A stretch of DNA of 64,000 nucleotides from Xanthobacteraceae bacterium (GCA_029266425.1 JAQSWY010000020.1:1-64000), one strand, 5' to 3'. Positions 1 through 9,298 are shown, counted from the first letter of the stretch. Numbers and translations: made by a program. The notes: generated by a model from the sequence alone, not told the origin.

Positions 1-2
1 CC

Positions 3-896
3 ATGGATGACGTCATCATCATCGGCGGCAGCTTTGCCGGTCTCGCCGGCGCCCTGCAGCTCGGCCGTGCCCGCCGCAAGGTCACCGTTCTCGATACCGG
101 CCTGCCGCGCAACCGCTTCGCCGGCCACTCGCATGGCCTGCTCGGCCACGATCACAAGCCACCGCTGGACATCCTGGCCGAGGCGCGGCAGCAGCTGGCG
201 CGCTATCCCACGATCAGGCTGGTCAATGCCCGGGCCGACAGCATCTCCGGCGCCATCTACGATTTCTCCGTCCTCACTGGCGATGGCGAAAGCCTTGGCG
301 CGCGCCGCCTGATCCTGAGCTATGGCGTCGCCGATCAGATGCCTGATGTTCCGGGCTTTGCCGAAGGCTGGGGCACCTCCATCGTGCCCTGCCCCTATTG
401 CGACGGCTTTGAAGTCGCCGGCCAGCATTGGGGCCTCGTCTGGTCCGGCCGGCAGTCGCACAATCAGGTCAGGCTGTTCCACGATTGGACCGACAGGTTG
501 ACGCTCTTCGCCGATGGTCACGACATTCCGCCCGATATCCGGGCCGATCTGGCGCATCGCGACATACCTGTCGTCGAGGGTCGGATCACCGAGATCGCCC
601 ATCGCGGAGGCCATAGCGCCACCGTCAAGCTCGATACCGGCCCCGATCTCGCGATCGATATCCTGTTCGCGCATCCGCGCAACAAGCCGTCCGCAAGCCT
701 GCATGAATCACTGGGTCTCGCCACGGTCGATACGCCCCTCGGCATCGCCCTCAAGGTCGATGAGCGCCGCGAAACCAGCATGCCCGGCATCTACGCCGCC
801 GGCGATCTTGCCAACCCCGGAATGCCCTCAGTCACCACGGCATCATCGCAAGGTGCGATGGCGGGCATCTTCGCCCAGCAGTCGATGCTGGTTTGA
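3..896 (+). CDS. NAD(P)/FAD-dependent oxidoreductase, thioredoxin reductase-like
   Basis: This 297-residue protein has an N-terminal FAD-binding dinucleotide fold (VIIIGGSFAGLAG at residues 4-16) and a CPYC redox pair followed by DGFE near residues 131-134, as in thioredoxin reductases. A second FAD contact, GIYAAGDL, lies near residue 263. The length is near the usual 300-320 residues. The family moves electrons from NAD(P)H through FAD to a disulfide; some members with this short form act on small dithiols instead of thioredoxin, so the substrate is open. The ATG lies two bases from the window edge, so its ribosome binding site is not visible. A methyltransferase-type membrane gene follows 22 bases later and is probably co-transcribed. 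Confidence 0.85.
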   Translation: MDDVIIIGGSFAGLAGALQLGRARRKVTVLDTGLPRNRFAGHSHGLLGHDHKPPLDILAEARQQLARYPTIRLVNARADSISGAIYDFSVLTGDGESLGARRLILSYGVADQMPDVPGFAEGWGTSIVPCPYCDGFEVAGQHWGLVWSGRQSHNQVRLFHDWTDRLTLFADGHDIPPDIRADLAHRDIPVVEGRITEIAHRGGHSATVKLDTGPDLAIDILFAHPRNKPSASLHESLGLATVDTPLGIALKVDERRETSMPGIYAAGDLANPGMPSVTTASSQGAMAGIFAQQSMLV

Positions 897-918
897 AAGC
901 ACAGATTGGAGGATGAGC

Positions 919-1383
919 ATGGCCGTTGAACCAGACAGCGCGGGTGTGCGCTTCCCTCCGCCGTTCGTCTATCTGGGAGCGCTGCTGTTGGGGCTGGCGG
1001 CGGAGCAGTTCGTCACCCTGCGCTCTTTCGGCATCGACTGGCGGTTGCTGGTCGCGATGGGCGCGCTGCTGTTCGTTGCCGGCGCGGCGATGATGCTTGC
1101 GGCGGCGGGGCTGTTCCGGCGGCTCGGCACCAACATTCCGCCGTCGCAGCCAACGACCTTCATCGCAACGACCGGTCCCTATCGGTGGACCCGCAATCCC
1201 ATGTATCTCGGCATGGCGCTTATCTATGCCGGCCTTGCGATCGGCTTCGACGGGCCGATCGCCTTCGCCTTGCTCCCGTTGGTGCTGATCGTGATCCAGA
1301 CGCAGGTGATCGCCCGCGAGGAGCGCTATCTCGAAGCGAAGTTCGGCGACGACTACCGCCGCTACAAGGAGTTCAGCAAGTGA
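919..1383 (+). CDS. ICMT-type membrane methyltransferase family protein
   Basis: This 154-residue membrane protein has several hydrophobic segments (near residues 17-30, 38-58 and 95-125 from this start) and the family signature GPYRWTRNPMYLGM followed by a C-terminal EERYLEAKFGDDYRRY, as in isoprenylcysteine carboxyl methyltransferase-like (PEMT/ICMT) proteins. Those bind S-adenosylmethionine and methylate small or lipid substrates; bacterial members are mostly uncharacterised. An ATG at 913 is also in frame, but GGAGG at 908-912 is spaced correctly only for the ATG at 919. It follows the flavoprotein gene closely. The substrate cannot be told from sequence. Confidence 0.82.
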   Translation: MAVEPDSAGVRFPPPFVYLGALLLGLAAEQFVTLRSFGIDWRLLVAMGALLFVAGAAMMLAAAGLFRRLGTNIPPSQPTTFIATTGPYRWTRNPMYLGMALIYAGLAIGFDGPIAFALLPLVLIVIQTQVIAREERYLEAKFGDDYRRYKEFSK

Positions 1384-1458
1384 GGCGCGACATTGCACCC
1401 TGAACCGTGCTGTCGCGCCCTCGGAGCGGGTGGGTTTTGAGGTGTCCAGTTTAGCCGG

Positions 1459-1580
1459 GAGTGGGAGTAACGGGAGCGTAGTTTTGGACGCTGCCGGATA
1501 CTGTGTCGTGGCATCGGCGGCTCCGACGTCTCGATAGATCCCGAATAACTTCCGCAGATGGTACATTTCCGCCATTCCGG
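1459..1580 (-). repeat. Diverged dispersed repeat, copy A (partner at 7536-7657)
   Basis: About 100 bases here align without gaps to 7536-7635 at roughly three-quarters identity by eye. On the minus strand one frame is conserved as peptide as well: this copy reads SRRCHDTVSGSVQNYAPVTP and then stops soon after, while the other reads SRRCYDAVSQSIRNYAPVTP. The bases 1384-1687 hold no gene that I recognise apart from this repeat. It could be a decayed coding tail carried twice, or one of the intergenic repeats common in alphaproteobacteria. Confidence 0.55.
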
Positions 1581-1687
1581 CTAGCGGCGGCGAATGGCCG
1601 CTGTTGCCACGAGCAGTCATTCGCGAGGTCAGTCGGATGGCATCGGCTCTCAATAAGCCAAACGGAGCGGTCTTGAGCCCGGTCCCA

Positions 1688-3304
1688 CTAGAGCCCGTAC
1701 CGGCTAAGCAGCATTTCGGCCGCCCGCTCACCGACGATGGCGCAGGGGGCTTGCGTGTTGCCGGTCGTCACCTTCGGCAAAATCGAGCCGTCCGCGACGC
1801 GCAAGCCTTCCACACCGTGGACGGCAAGGGTGGCATCGACGACCGACATATCGTCTAGGCCCATCCTCGCTGTTCCGCATTGGTGCCAATATGTGACCGC
1901 AGCGTCTCGTATGAAGCTGTCATCAATCTCGCTTCCGACGCCGGGAATGGCCTCACGGCCGACATAAGGCGTGAACGCATCGCTGTTGCCAAGGTCGCGG
2001 CAGAGCTTCACGCATGCGTGGGCGGCTTCCATGTCACGGGGATCCGACATCATGTTGGCGTCGACAATGGGCGATGCGGAAGGGTCAGCCGACCTCAGCC
2101 GAACCTGTCCACGACTGTGCGGATGCGCAAGGCCGGCGAACATCGTCCAGCCATGGGCCGGGACGCCGCGCATAGCGGTGCGTTCGCTGGGGACCGGGAA
2201 CTCGACCTGGCAGAATAACAGGTCCGGCGCTTCCAGATCGGGTCTGCTCCTCCAGTACAACGTGGCCTCGCTTCCGCTGTTGCGCGGCGCCATCGGCTCG
2301 CGATACTCCCAGGTACAGCCGAAAGAGACATGATCTTGCAGGTTGCTGCCGACACCGGGAAGATGCCGCACCAATGGGATGCCGTGCCTGGCAAGCTCAT
2401 CGCGATCACCCAAGCCAGAGAGCATAAGCAGCTTCGGCGTATTGATCGCACCCATCGAGATAATGACCTCCGTGCTTGCCGCAATCGTCAGGATCGAGCC
2501 AGCGCGTTCGATCTCGACTCCGGTCGCTCGGCGCCCGTCGAACACTATCCGCCGAACAAGCGTGTCGGTCAGGATGGTCAGGTTCGGACGGTCGGCAAAA
2601 GGCCGGACATACGCCCTGTAGAGCGAGTGGCGTCGACCATCGCGCACGAGCATGTCGGTAAAGGCCGCGCCCCCAGCGCCTTCCATCATATGGCCGTTGG
2701 GATTGTCGAAGCGGGGAATGCCCAGTGCTTCGGCAGCATCCAGCAGAGCGCCGGCGAGTGGACTCGGGTCGCGAGGCGGCTCGACCCATACCAGGCCAGC
2801 GGTGCCTCGGTACTGCGGATCAGGCGCGCCCTGCCAGTTCTCGATCCGGCGATAGATGTCGAGCACCGCCTCGTGACCCCAACCGCGGTCGCCTGATTGC
2901 GCGGCGAAATGGTCCCAGTCGCTGCGATGTCCCCGTGCCCAGACCATGACGTTGACGCTGGACCCGCCGCCCAGGCATTTGCCCATCGACATGGGAAGTG
3001 CGCGGCCGTCGAGATGCGGATTGGGTTCGGCCTGAAAGCCCCAGTCGCGCTTGCTGCCGAGATTGGTGGGCCACAGGCCCGGATCGAGCACGGATTCGGC
3101 TTCGTCGCTGCCCCCCGCCTCGATCAGGAGCACATCGCAAGCGGGGTTTTCGGCGAGGCGCCTTGCAATCACGGAGCCGGCCGCACCGGCGCCGCAGACG
3201 ATGAAGTCATAGGCTGGCTTGAGGTTTGCTACGCGCTGGGCCTGATTCTCGCGCGCACGGCGATCCAGGTCCCCGGCGTCACCGGAGAGGAAATGGTCTG
3301 TCAT
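1688..3304 (-). CDS. GMC-family FAD oxidoreductase (choline dehydrogenase-like)
   Basis: This 538-residue protein shows the glucose-methanol-choline oxidoreductase plan. The FAD fold IVCGAGAAGSVIARRL starts near residue 35 and is followed by an acidic LLIEAGG. The GMC signature region PMSMGKCLGGGSSVN follows. The C-terminal catalytic part has YWHQCGTARMG with the active-site histidine, and GNTQAPCAIVGERAAEMLL closes the FAD site. The family oxidises alcohols to aldehydes. Choline, polyethylene glycol and other alcohols are possible substrates; the betaine pathway partner betB is absent, so a choline role is not favoured. It lies 77 bases downstream of the alpha/beta-hydrolase on the same strand and is likely in one operon with it under the divergent MarR gene. 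Confidence 0.88.
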   Translation of the reverse strand: MTDHFLSGDAGDLDRRARENQAQRVANLKPAYDFIVCGAGAAGSVIARRLAENPACDVLLIEAGGSDEAESVLDPGLWPTNLGSKRDWGFQAEPNPHLDGRALPMSMGKCLGGGSSVNVMVWARGHRSDWDHFAAQSGDRGWGHEAVLDIYRRIENWQGAPDPQYRGTAGLVWVEPPRDPSPLAGALLDAAEALGIPRFDNPNGHMMEGAGGAAFTDMLVRDGRRHSLYRAYVRPFADRPNLTILTDTLVRRIVFDGRRATGVEIERAGSILTIAASTEVIISMGAINTPKLLMLSGLGDRDELARHGIPLVRHLPGVGSNLQDHVSFGCTWEYREPMAPRNSGSEATLYWRSRPDLEAPDLLFCQVEFPVPSERTAMRGVPAHGWTMFAGLAHPHSRGQVRLRSADPSASPIVDANMMSDPRDMEAAHACVKLCRDLGNSDAFTPYVGREAIPGVGSEIDDSFIRDAAVTYWHQCGTARMGLDDMSVVDATLAVHGVEGLRVADGSILPKVTTGNTQAPCAIVGERAAEMLLSRYGL

Positions 3305-3381
3305 TTTCTGGGTTCTTCCTTGGTCGGCTTATCGCCGTTCCCGCCGCCCCGCTCGGAGCGGGCCGGGATATGGGTGTTGGA

Positions 3382-4185
3382 TTATCGCGCGTTGGCGAGT
3401 GACTTTCTGGCGGCCTCGTCAATGACGTCGGCAACGGCTGTGGGCTGGGTAAGATAGAGTGCGTGACTGGCGGGCACATTGGTGACTTTGGCACCGATCC
3501 GCTTGGCCATGTCTTGCAGCATCCGCTGGTCGAACGCCCTGTCCTGCGTGGCGATCACGGCCCAGCTCGGTTTGGTGCGCCAGGCGGCGTGCTGCAGCTT
3601 GGTGCCAAACACCGACATGTTGATCGGGACCTGCGACGCATTCAGGAAAGCGGCATCAGCTTCGGTCGCGTCGGCCGCGAAGCCAGCGGCGAACTTGTCG
3701 GATTTCACGAGGCCGTAGCCGTCCGCGCCGGTCTCGATGACGAACTCGGGCGGCGTCGTATAGCCTTCATATTGCTGGCCTGTGGTCTCGCCAGCGTCCG
3801 GCGACAGGGCGGACACATAGACGAGGCCGCGCACCTGTGTGTGCACACCCGCCTCGGTGATGACCGTGCCACCCCAACTGTGCCCAACCAGAACCGCAGG
3901 ACCGTCCTGCCGATCCAGCACCCGCCGGGTCGCCGCGACGTCGTCTTCGAGCGAGGTCAGCGGGTTTTGAACGATGGTCACATGGTAGCCGCGCGCGGTA
4001 AGATTCTGATAGACGGCGCGCCATCCCGATCCATCGGCAAAGGCGCCATGGACGAGAACGATATTCTTCACTGTCGCAGCAGCGACCGTTTCGTTCGGGC
4101 TTTTGCTGGTCTGCGCGATGGTGGGAAGCGGGGCGCTAACTGCGGCAGCGGTGGCGAAAATGATATTTCGGATCGTTCTGAACAT
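3382..4185 (-). CDS. Secreted alpha/beta-hydrolase
   Basis: The 267-residue product begins with a signal-like stretch (residues 1-25, charged RTIRN then a hydrophobic run ending PTIAQ), so it probably acts in the periplasm. The hydrolase fold follows: LVHGAFADGSGW near residue 44 forms the oxyanion region and GHSWGG carries the nucleophile Ser103. A late Ser-His pair (ASHALYLTQP) supplies the probable catalytic histidine. The family includes esterases and small-molecule hydrolases linked to antibiotic or aromatic-compound breakdown. It is divergent from the MarR gene and heads a likely operon with the GMC oxidoreductase. Confidence 0.85.
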   Translation of the reverse strand: MFRTIRNIIFATAAAVSAPLPTIAQTSKSPNETVAAATVKNIVLVHGAFADGSGWRAVYQNLTARGYHVTIVQNPLTSLEDDVAATRRVLDRQDGPAVLVGHSWGGTVITEAGVHTQVRGLVYVSALSPDAGETTGQQYEGYTTPPEFVIETGADGYGLVKSDKFAAGFAADATEADAAFLNASQVPINMSVFGTKLQHAAWRTKPSWAVIATQDRAFDQRMLQDMAKRIGAKVTNVPASHALYLTQPTAVADVIDEAARKSLANAR

Positions 4186-4219
4186 GGCGAATGCCTTTCG
4201 CTATGAGGTGACCTTTAGG

Positions 4220-4297
4220 TTATCGCAATAACCGTTATCGCGATATCTATTTGGCACGCGAAATATCGCTTGTCCACGATAAAATTTATCGCAATAT
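4220..4297. promoter_or_regulatory. Three copies of a TTATCGCRATAW operator between divergent genes
   Basis: TTATCGCAATAA lies at 4220-4231, TTATCGCGATAT at 4235-4246 and TTATCGCAATAT at 4286-4297. Each is a near-palindrome. They sit between the hydrolase start (4185) and the MarR start (4345), where a MarR/OhrR protein would bind. Two are next to each other with 3 bases between them; the third is nearer the regulator gene. Confidence 0.65.
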
Positions 4298-4344
4298 ATA
4301 TTATTTCGATGACGCTCTCGTGAGAGCTGCGAAAGGATATCGAG

Positions 4345-4830
4345 ATGCCGAAAGCCGCCTCGCCCACAGTGCCGCTGGACGACCAGCTTTGCTTTGCAAT
4401 CTACTCGGCGGGGATCGCGATCCAGCGCGCCTACAAGCCGTTGCTCGACGCGCTCGGGTTAACTTACCCGCAATATCTCGTGCTCAACGTGCTGTGGCGT
4501 AACGATGCCCAGACCGTTGGAAGCGTCGCCAATCAACTCGCCCTCGAATCGAGCACGCTTACGCCGCTGCTCAAGCGACTTGAAACTGCCGGACTGGTCC
4601 GCCGGACTCGGAACCCGGCAAATGAGCGGCAGGTGGTGATCGCCCTCACGAAGGAGGGCAATGATCTTCGATCCCGCGCGGGGTGTCTTGGTGAAACCCT
4701 GCTTGAGGCATCCGGGCAGACGCCAGCTGCGCTCGCCAAACTCAACGGGGAAATCAACCAGCTTCGCAATGCCGTATACAATCATATCGGCGGTTGGGCG
4801 GCGCCCGAGACGCCAACCGAAGCAGATTAG
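4345..4830 (+). CDS. MarR-family regulator, OhrR-like redox sensor
   Basis: This 161-residue winged-helix repressor has the OhrR-type opening LDDQLCFAIYSA with a cysteine at residue 16, the position used by OhrR to sense organic hydroperoxides. The HTH region VGSVANQLALESSTLTPLLKRLE and wing RTRNPANERQVVIALT follow the family pattern. OhrR normally controls ohr; no ohr is adjacent, and the divergent targets here are a hydrolase and a GMC oxidoreductase, so the inducer may be a different electrophile. Three TTATCGCRATAW sites in the shared promoter suggest autoregulation. Confidence 0.87.
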   Translation: MPKAASPTVPLDDQLCFAIYSAGIAIQRAYKPLLDALGLTYPQYLVLNVLWRNDAQTVGSVANQLALESSTLTPLLKRLETAGLVRRTRNPANERQVVIALTKEGNDLRSRAGCLGETLLEASGQTPAALAKLNGEINQLRNAVYNHIGGWAAPETPTEAD

Positions 4831-4883
4831 TCGTGGCGGAGGCATCGCTCCGTCCACCCATGACCAACGATCGGTCGAGCGCC

Positions 4884-5702
4884 TCAAACTGTCGGCACGG
4901 TGCCGCCATCGATCACATATTCGGTCCCGGTGATGCTATTCGCGAGGTCGGATGCCAGGAAGGCGATCAGGCTTGCCACCTCTTCAGACTTCGCAGGCCG
5001 GCCGATCGGTATCCCGCCGAGCGATTCCATGATCATTTTCTTGCCTGTTTCGATGTCACCCCCGTGCTCGGACGCAAGCCGTGTGGCCAGATCGATGGAG
5101 GCTTCGGTTTCGATCCAACCGGGGGAGACCCGGACGACGCGGACCCCTTGAGGCGACACCTGCTTGGAAAGGCTCTTGCTGTAGGTCGATAGGGCCGCCT
5201 TCGCCGCGGCATAGGCTGTCGTGGCCTCTGGCAGGGGCATTCGGCTCTGAATGGATGTGACATGGATCACGACGCCGCTGCCGCGCGATGCCATGTCCGG
5301 AACGAGTTCGCGATCGAGTCGGACGGCCGGCATGAGGTTGAGATCGAGCTCCTTGCGCCAGATCTCGTCGCTCAAGGCCTCAAACCCTCCCGCTGGAGCA
5401 GACGAGCCACCCAGCATATGGACGATGATATCCACGCCACCCATGCGCTCCCGCACGGCCCCAGCCAAGGGCGCGCAGCCAACGGCGCTCGTCAGGTCCG
5501 CGGCGACGAACAGCGATTCCGGGAAATCATCGGGCCGGGCGCGGGCAGTCGTCAGAACCTGTGCGCCGAGTTTTCGAAAAAGGCTGACGGTCGCGGCTCC
5601 GGCACCGCGCGTCCCGGACGTGATCAACGCCCGCTTTCCGCGCAAGTCGAGAAACGGAGCAAACGCCGTGCCATGGCTGGCACCCTGAGTGTTCGCGCTC
5701 AC
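4884..5702 (-). CDS. Short-chain dehydrogenase/reductase (SDR)
   Basis: This is a 272-residue classical SDR. The nucleotide-binding loop is [15 protein letters not shown] (residues 28-42), slightly altered from TGxxxGxG. The catalytic residues are Ser150 (VTSIQS), Tyr164 and Lys168 (YAAAK). PGWIETEAS and the C-terminal [11 protein letters not shown] are typical. The substrate is unknown. The start is GTG and overlaps the stop of the SnoaL-like gene by four bases (GTGA), so the two are translationally coupled. The LysR gene at 6158 lies divergent from the pair and is the likely regulator. Confidence 0.87.
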   Translation of the reverse strand: MSANTQGASHGTAFAPFLDLRGKRALITSGTRGAGAATVSLFRKLGAQVLTTARARPDDFPESLFVAADLTSAVGCAPLAGAVRERMGGVDIIVHMLGGSSAPAGGFEALSDEIWRKELDLNLMPAVRLDRELVPDMASRGSGVVIHVTSIQSRMPLPEATTAYAAAKAALSTYSKSLSKQVSPQGVRVVRVSPGWIETEASIDLATRLASEHGGDIETGKKMIMESLGGIPIGRPAKSEEVASLIAFLASDLANSITGTEYVIDGGTVPTV

Positions 5703-6028
5703 AGGGTGATCTCCAGCTCTGCGATTTTGTCGTCAGCAAGGACGAACAGGTAGCGCAGGTCTACCGGACTTCCGGGGAAAGCGCCGTCGAGATGGCTTGT
5801 GACGACCGTCCGCTCGCCTTCGGCAGCCACCGAAAAGGGTTCTACCGTGTAGGTGTATTTCTGGGATGAATCCGCCTTCCATTGCCGGATCGCATCCCGT
5901 CCGCTGTAGGTGTTTCCCTCATCTTTAACCACTGCGGTCTCTGTGAAGCACTGGGAAACAGTTTCAGCGTTTCGCGCTCTGTCGGCGGCGAAGTAGTTGG
6001 TGATTACGCCGGGTAGCTCGATAACCAT
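5699..6028 (-). CDS. SnoaL/NTF2-like fold protein
   Basis: This 109-residue protein matches the small cone-shaped NTF2-like fold: an N-terminal helix with [17 protein letters not shown], then [12 protein letters not shown] and a series of beta strands ending [19 protein letters not shown]. Members are isomerases, cyclases or non-enzymatic ligand binders. It is first in a two-gene operon with an SDR that it overlaps by four bases, so the two probably act on one substrate. The catalytic residues of SnoaL are not evident, so the exact role is open. Confidence 0.75.
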   Translation of the reverse strand: MVIELPGVITNYFAADRARNAETVSQCFTETAVVKDEGNTYSGRDAIRQWKADSSQKYTYTVEPFSVAAEGERTVVTSHLDGAFPGSPVDLRYLFVLADDKIAELEITL

Positions 6029-6157
6029 CGTTCATCTCCTTCACGCGAGGAAGGCGCATCATTCTGTGCCTCCGTTCTCCATTGCGCCAAGATAAAGATG
6101 GACGTTCTTTTTGATAATCGGGATAAAGCGGGACGTGATGTTACGAAAAGCAGAACA

Positions 6158-7051
6158 ATGTCTCGGGACGGTTTGATTGAGTTGGATGCGGTGCTCGCCA
6201 TTGCCCGGCGGGGGTCGTTCCGCGCGGCAGCGCTGGAGCTTGGACTATCGACGACGGCCCTGAGCAATGCCATCGGCAAGCTGGAACGCCACCTCGGCGT
6301 CCGCTTGTTCAATCGCACGACCCGCAGCGTCTCCCTCACAGACGCGGGACGGAATTTCGTCGAGCAGGTCGGCCCAGCACTCAAGGACATTCATGATGCG
6401 ATGGACGCCGCGCGATCGCAGCAGGAGACGCCATCGGGAACGCTGCGCATCAACGCCTTTGCGACGGCCGCGCGGGAGATTATCGCACCACTCCTTCTGC
6501 AATTCCTTCGACGCTACCCCCAAGTGCATATCGATCTTGTCACTGAGGGCCGGCTTGTCGACATCGTTGCCGATGGCTTCGATATGGGTGTTCGGAACGC
6601 AGACCTCGTTCCCAGCGACATGATCGCAATCCCGGTAGGCCCTCCGCGCACCTACGCCGTCGTCGCCTCACCGTCTTACTTTCAAACGCGCGGCAGGCCG
6701 CTTGTGCCGCCCGACCTGCTTGATCATTCGTGCCTCCGCATCCGCCTGCCGAACGGTGCACTTTATCGCTGGCAATTCGAAAAAGACGGACAACCCATTC
6801 AGATTGACGTTCAAGGTCCGATCACGCTCGATGAGGCCAGCCTCTCGCGGACAGCGGTCTTGAACGATGTCGGCATCGGCTACTTCATGGAGTCCGATGT
6901 TCGCGAAGACATCGCGGCAGGGCGTCTCGTTCGTGTCCTGGAAGACTGGACTCCCCCACTCGCGCCTCTGTGCCTCTATTATCCGAGCCGCCGAAATCCC
7001 TCGGCGGCGTTTAGGGCATTGATCGGCCTCGCGCGCGAGTTGGCTGGTTGA
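6158..7051 (+). CDS. LysR-family transcriptional regulator
   Basis: From the ATG at 6158 the protein is 297 residues; an upstream in-frame ATG at 6098 would add 20 residues but this start gives the usual LysR N-terminus ([21 protein letters not shown]). The HTH runs through [20 protein letters not shown], then the linker [14 protein letters not shown]. The effector domain has the CrgA/AaeR-like pattern with [20 protein letters not shown]. It is divergent from the SnoaL-like/SDR pair and probably controls it. Confidence 0.88.
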   Translation: MSRDGLIELDAVLAIARRGSFRAAALELGLSTTALSNAIGKLERHLGVRLFNRTTRSVSLTDAGRNFVEQVGPALKDIHDAMDAARSQQETPSGTLRINAFATAAREIIAPLLLQFLRRYPQVHIDLVTEGRLVDIVADGFDMGVRNADLVPSDMIAIPVGPPRTYAVVASPSYFQTRGRPLVPPDLLDHSCLRIRLPNGALYRWQFEKDGQPIQIDVQGPITLDEASLSRTAVLNDVGIGYFMESDVREDIAAGRLVRVLEDWTPPLAPLCLYYPSRRNPSAAFRALIGLARELAG

Positions 7052-7694
7052 GTGATATTCTCTAGGGCAGTCAGCCTAGCGAAACGATGAGCCGGAGTTC
7101 ATGCCGCCGGATCGTTCGTGGCAGACGGGGTCAGCACGGTGGCTGGGGACCGGAGTATCCCACTGGGTCTCTATCGTCGTCATGTTGGTAGGGCATCATC
7201 AGGACGCGTGCGTACGCGGCTTGTCTTCTTAGTCATGTTATCCTCCGTAAGTGGAGGAGGTCTGATGAAGCTCGGATATTGCCTGTTCGCGTAGATGTCC
7301 GATGTTGAAGGACCGACGCTGACGGTACTCTTGGCTGCGTTCGCACCGCGTATGCCGGACCTAGAATGGTGCGCTGAGAGCCCGAGAGTAGTCGATAGAT
7401 GGCTTGGGGAGACCGCCGAAGATTCTTCAACGAAATCAGGATCGTAGTTTTCTGACGGGTCGCAGGTCGGTAGTATTTGAACGGAAAAATATTTTTATGA
7501 ACAAATTCAATCGGTTGGCCTATTCCCGAACAATCGAGTGGGAGTGACGGGAGCATAGTTTCGGATACTCTGGGATACGGCATCGTAGCATCGGCGGCTT
7601 GGACGTTTCGCTAGACATTGAATGATGTCCGCAAGTGGGACTTTCCTTCCGTCGAGAGGCACCGTCTGGACCGGTAGCTTTGTCAAAGCGGACA
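7052..7694. other. Gene-free stretch with one repeat copy and a small hairpin
   Basis: No open frame here resembles a protein I know. A six-pair hairpin (TCCTCC at 7241-7246, GGAGGA at 7253-7258) lies near the middle. On the minus strand it places a GGAGG a few bases ahead of an ATG that opens only a very short frame starting MTKKTSR, similar to how IS3-type OrfA proteins begin, but no further similarity follows. The dispersed repeat copy B occupies 7536-7657. Confidence 0.4.
7536..7657 (-). repeat. Diverged dispersed repeat, copy B (partner at 1459-1580)
   Basis: This stretch aligns without gaps to 1459-1557 and, more weakly, to 1558-1580. The minus-strand frame reads LDGRKVPLADIIQ and then SRRCYDAVSQSIRNYAPVTP; the other copy has conservative replacements at most differing positions (D/E, I/V, Y/H). 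It lies just beyond the end of a decayed MFS gene. Confidence 0.55.
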
Positions 7695-8273
7695 TCACCC
7701 ATCTGTGCTTATGCCCCGCCAAGCGAAGATAGCTGCGATCAAGGCGACGAGGGCGCCTCCGACGAAAGCTAGCGGTAGACCTGACACAAATCGCTCGGGG
7801 ATGGCAGCCAGCGCGTAAATCGACGTAGTCACCGCGATCCCCACCGCCCCAATCTGCTGATCGATTTGCAGCAAGCCGGAGGCGGTCCCGATCGCTATCA
7901 CGACGAGGGCGCCAACGGGCACGTTGATGAGCAACGCCCATCGCCATGACAGGAAATCGGTCAGGATGCCGCCGAGCATCAGCCCTGCCGAAGCGCCGGC
8001 TGCCGAAACGGCGATGAAGAGCGACAGGCCTTTCGTCTGTTCCCCTCGTCGCGCGCCATGACCATCACCAAGGCCAAGACGCTCGGGGCGGCCAACGCTG
8101 CGCCAATACCTTGAACGACACGGGCGGCAATGAGGATGCTGGATGCGTGGAAGCGCCACGACGACGATCATGAGGTCCATCGCGAGCATGAGTTGCGCCG
8201 CAAGAACGATCCATAACGCAAGCGCGCGTCTACGCGCCGAGGGAGCGACGCTCCCACGGGACAAGGTCGCCAT
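7695..8273 (-). pseudogene. Remnant of a 14-helix MFS drug transporter (DHA2 type)
   Basis: Only pieces of a transporter that should be about 470-500 residues survive. The N-terminal helix LWIVLAAQLMLAMDLMIVVV ends in ALPRIQ. The next recognisable part, IAARVVQGIGAALAAPSVLA, is in another frame (about 8060-8140), so helices 2-3 are deleted and the frame shifted. A second shift returns to EQTKGLSLFIAVSAAGAS and helices 5-6. After LINVPVGALVV the sequence jumps to the C-terminal GLLQIDQQIGAVGIAV and the last helix, so helices 7 to about 13 are lost. The gene cannot make a working transporter. Confidence 0.75.
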
Positions 8274-8385
8274 ATAGGTTCCGATAAGTTAGGGACCGGG
8301 CAGCGGCGATCGTGGATGCGAGCCTCCGGCCGTTCAGCCAGACGCCCGAACGTTAGGCCTGAGCGAGGTGCCCGGGCCTCGGTGA

Positions 8386-9135
8386 TTAGACGCCGCGCGC
8401 GCCACCCGTGGCCCGGATGGATTCACCGTTCACCCAATGGCTGTCGTCGGATGCCAGAAAGACTGCCGTGCGGGCGATGTCATCGGGTTCACCGAAGCGG
8501 CCAAGCGGCGTCTCGGCAAGCAGCGTCTTCCCGAAGTCACCAGCGAAGTTGCCGTCGGTGGCGGGCGTATTCGTGTAGCCCGGTCGGATAGCGTTCACCC
8601 GAATGCCACGAGGACCAAGCTCGCGGGCCAGCCCATAGGTCATGGTGTCGATCGCACCCTTCGTCGCGGAGTAGACCGTGGTCGCGGCGGACGGATGGGT
8701 GCTCAGGATCGAGCTGATGTTGACGATGCTGCCGCCCGCCTCGTTGAAGTGCTTCAGTGCTTCGCGCACCGCCAGGAAGGAGCCCAGCACGTTGACGTTG
8801 AACTGCGTGTGGAAAGCCTCCTCAGTCAGATCCGCGACCATCTCGAAGACGGCGACGCCGGCATTGTTCACCAGTACATCGACCTTGCCGTGGTCGGCGG
8901 CGACGGTGTCGAACAGCCGAACGACGTCTGCCGACTTCGACATATCGGCCTGGAGCGCGACGGCCTTGCCACCGGCTGCCGTGATCGCGGCCACGACGGC
9001 ATCGGCCTTGTCCCTGCCGTTCGCGTAATTCACGACCGCGGTCGCACCCTCGGCACCGAAGGCCTTGGCGATGCCGGCACCGATGCCGCTCGAGGCGCCG
9101 GTCACGACAGCCACTTTTCCTTGCATTCTCATCAT
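8386..9135 (-). CDS. SDR-family oxidoreductase (FabG-like)
   Basis: This 249-residue classical SDR has the cofactor loop TGASSGIG (residues 12-19), NNAG at 90-93, and the Ser141/142-Tyr155-Lys159 catalytic set (SSILS, YSATK). An asparagine after the loop (NYANGRDKAD) fits NADP(H) use. It resembles the 3-oxoacyl-ACP reductase/glucose dehydrogenase-like group, where function is often unknown. AAGGA lies about six bases ahead of the ATG. The AraC gene at 9299 is divergent across 163 bases and is the probable regulator. Confidence 0.87.
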   Translation of the reverse strand: MMRMQGKVAVVTGASSGIGAGIAKAFGAEGATAVVNYANGRDKADAVVAAITAAGGKAVALQADMSKSADVVRLFDTVAADHGKVDVLVNNAGVAVFEMVADLTEEAFHTQFNVNVLGSFLAVREALKHFNEAGGSIVNISSILSTHPSAATTVYSATKGAIDTMTYGLARELGPRGIRVNAIRPGYTNTPATDGNFAGDFGKTLLAETPLGRFGEPDDIARTAVFLASDDSHWVNGESIRATGGARGV

Positions 9136-9298
9136 AAAGTCCTTCTTGGGCGTCCGATCTGGGGCAAATGGATGGGATCATCCTCTCGCCACCACGATAT
9201 GGGTGTGACCGGGGTGGTACCCATGCCGCTTCTTCTCGCGTTTTTGCCTAATCTTCTCAGTTTGGCTTGTTCTGCGGAGGCAGCAGCCCCACTTCTGG

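Noticed and set aside
7200..7260. Start of an IS3 OrfA on the minus strand (GGAGG then ATG and MTKKTSR)
   Set aside because: The frame stops within about 20 codons and later sequence has no OrfA or OrfB similarity, so an insertion sequence cannot be supported.
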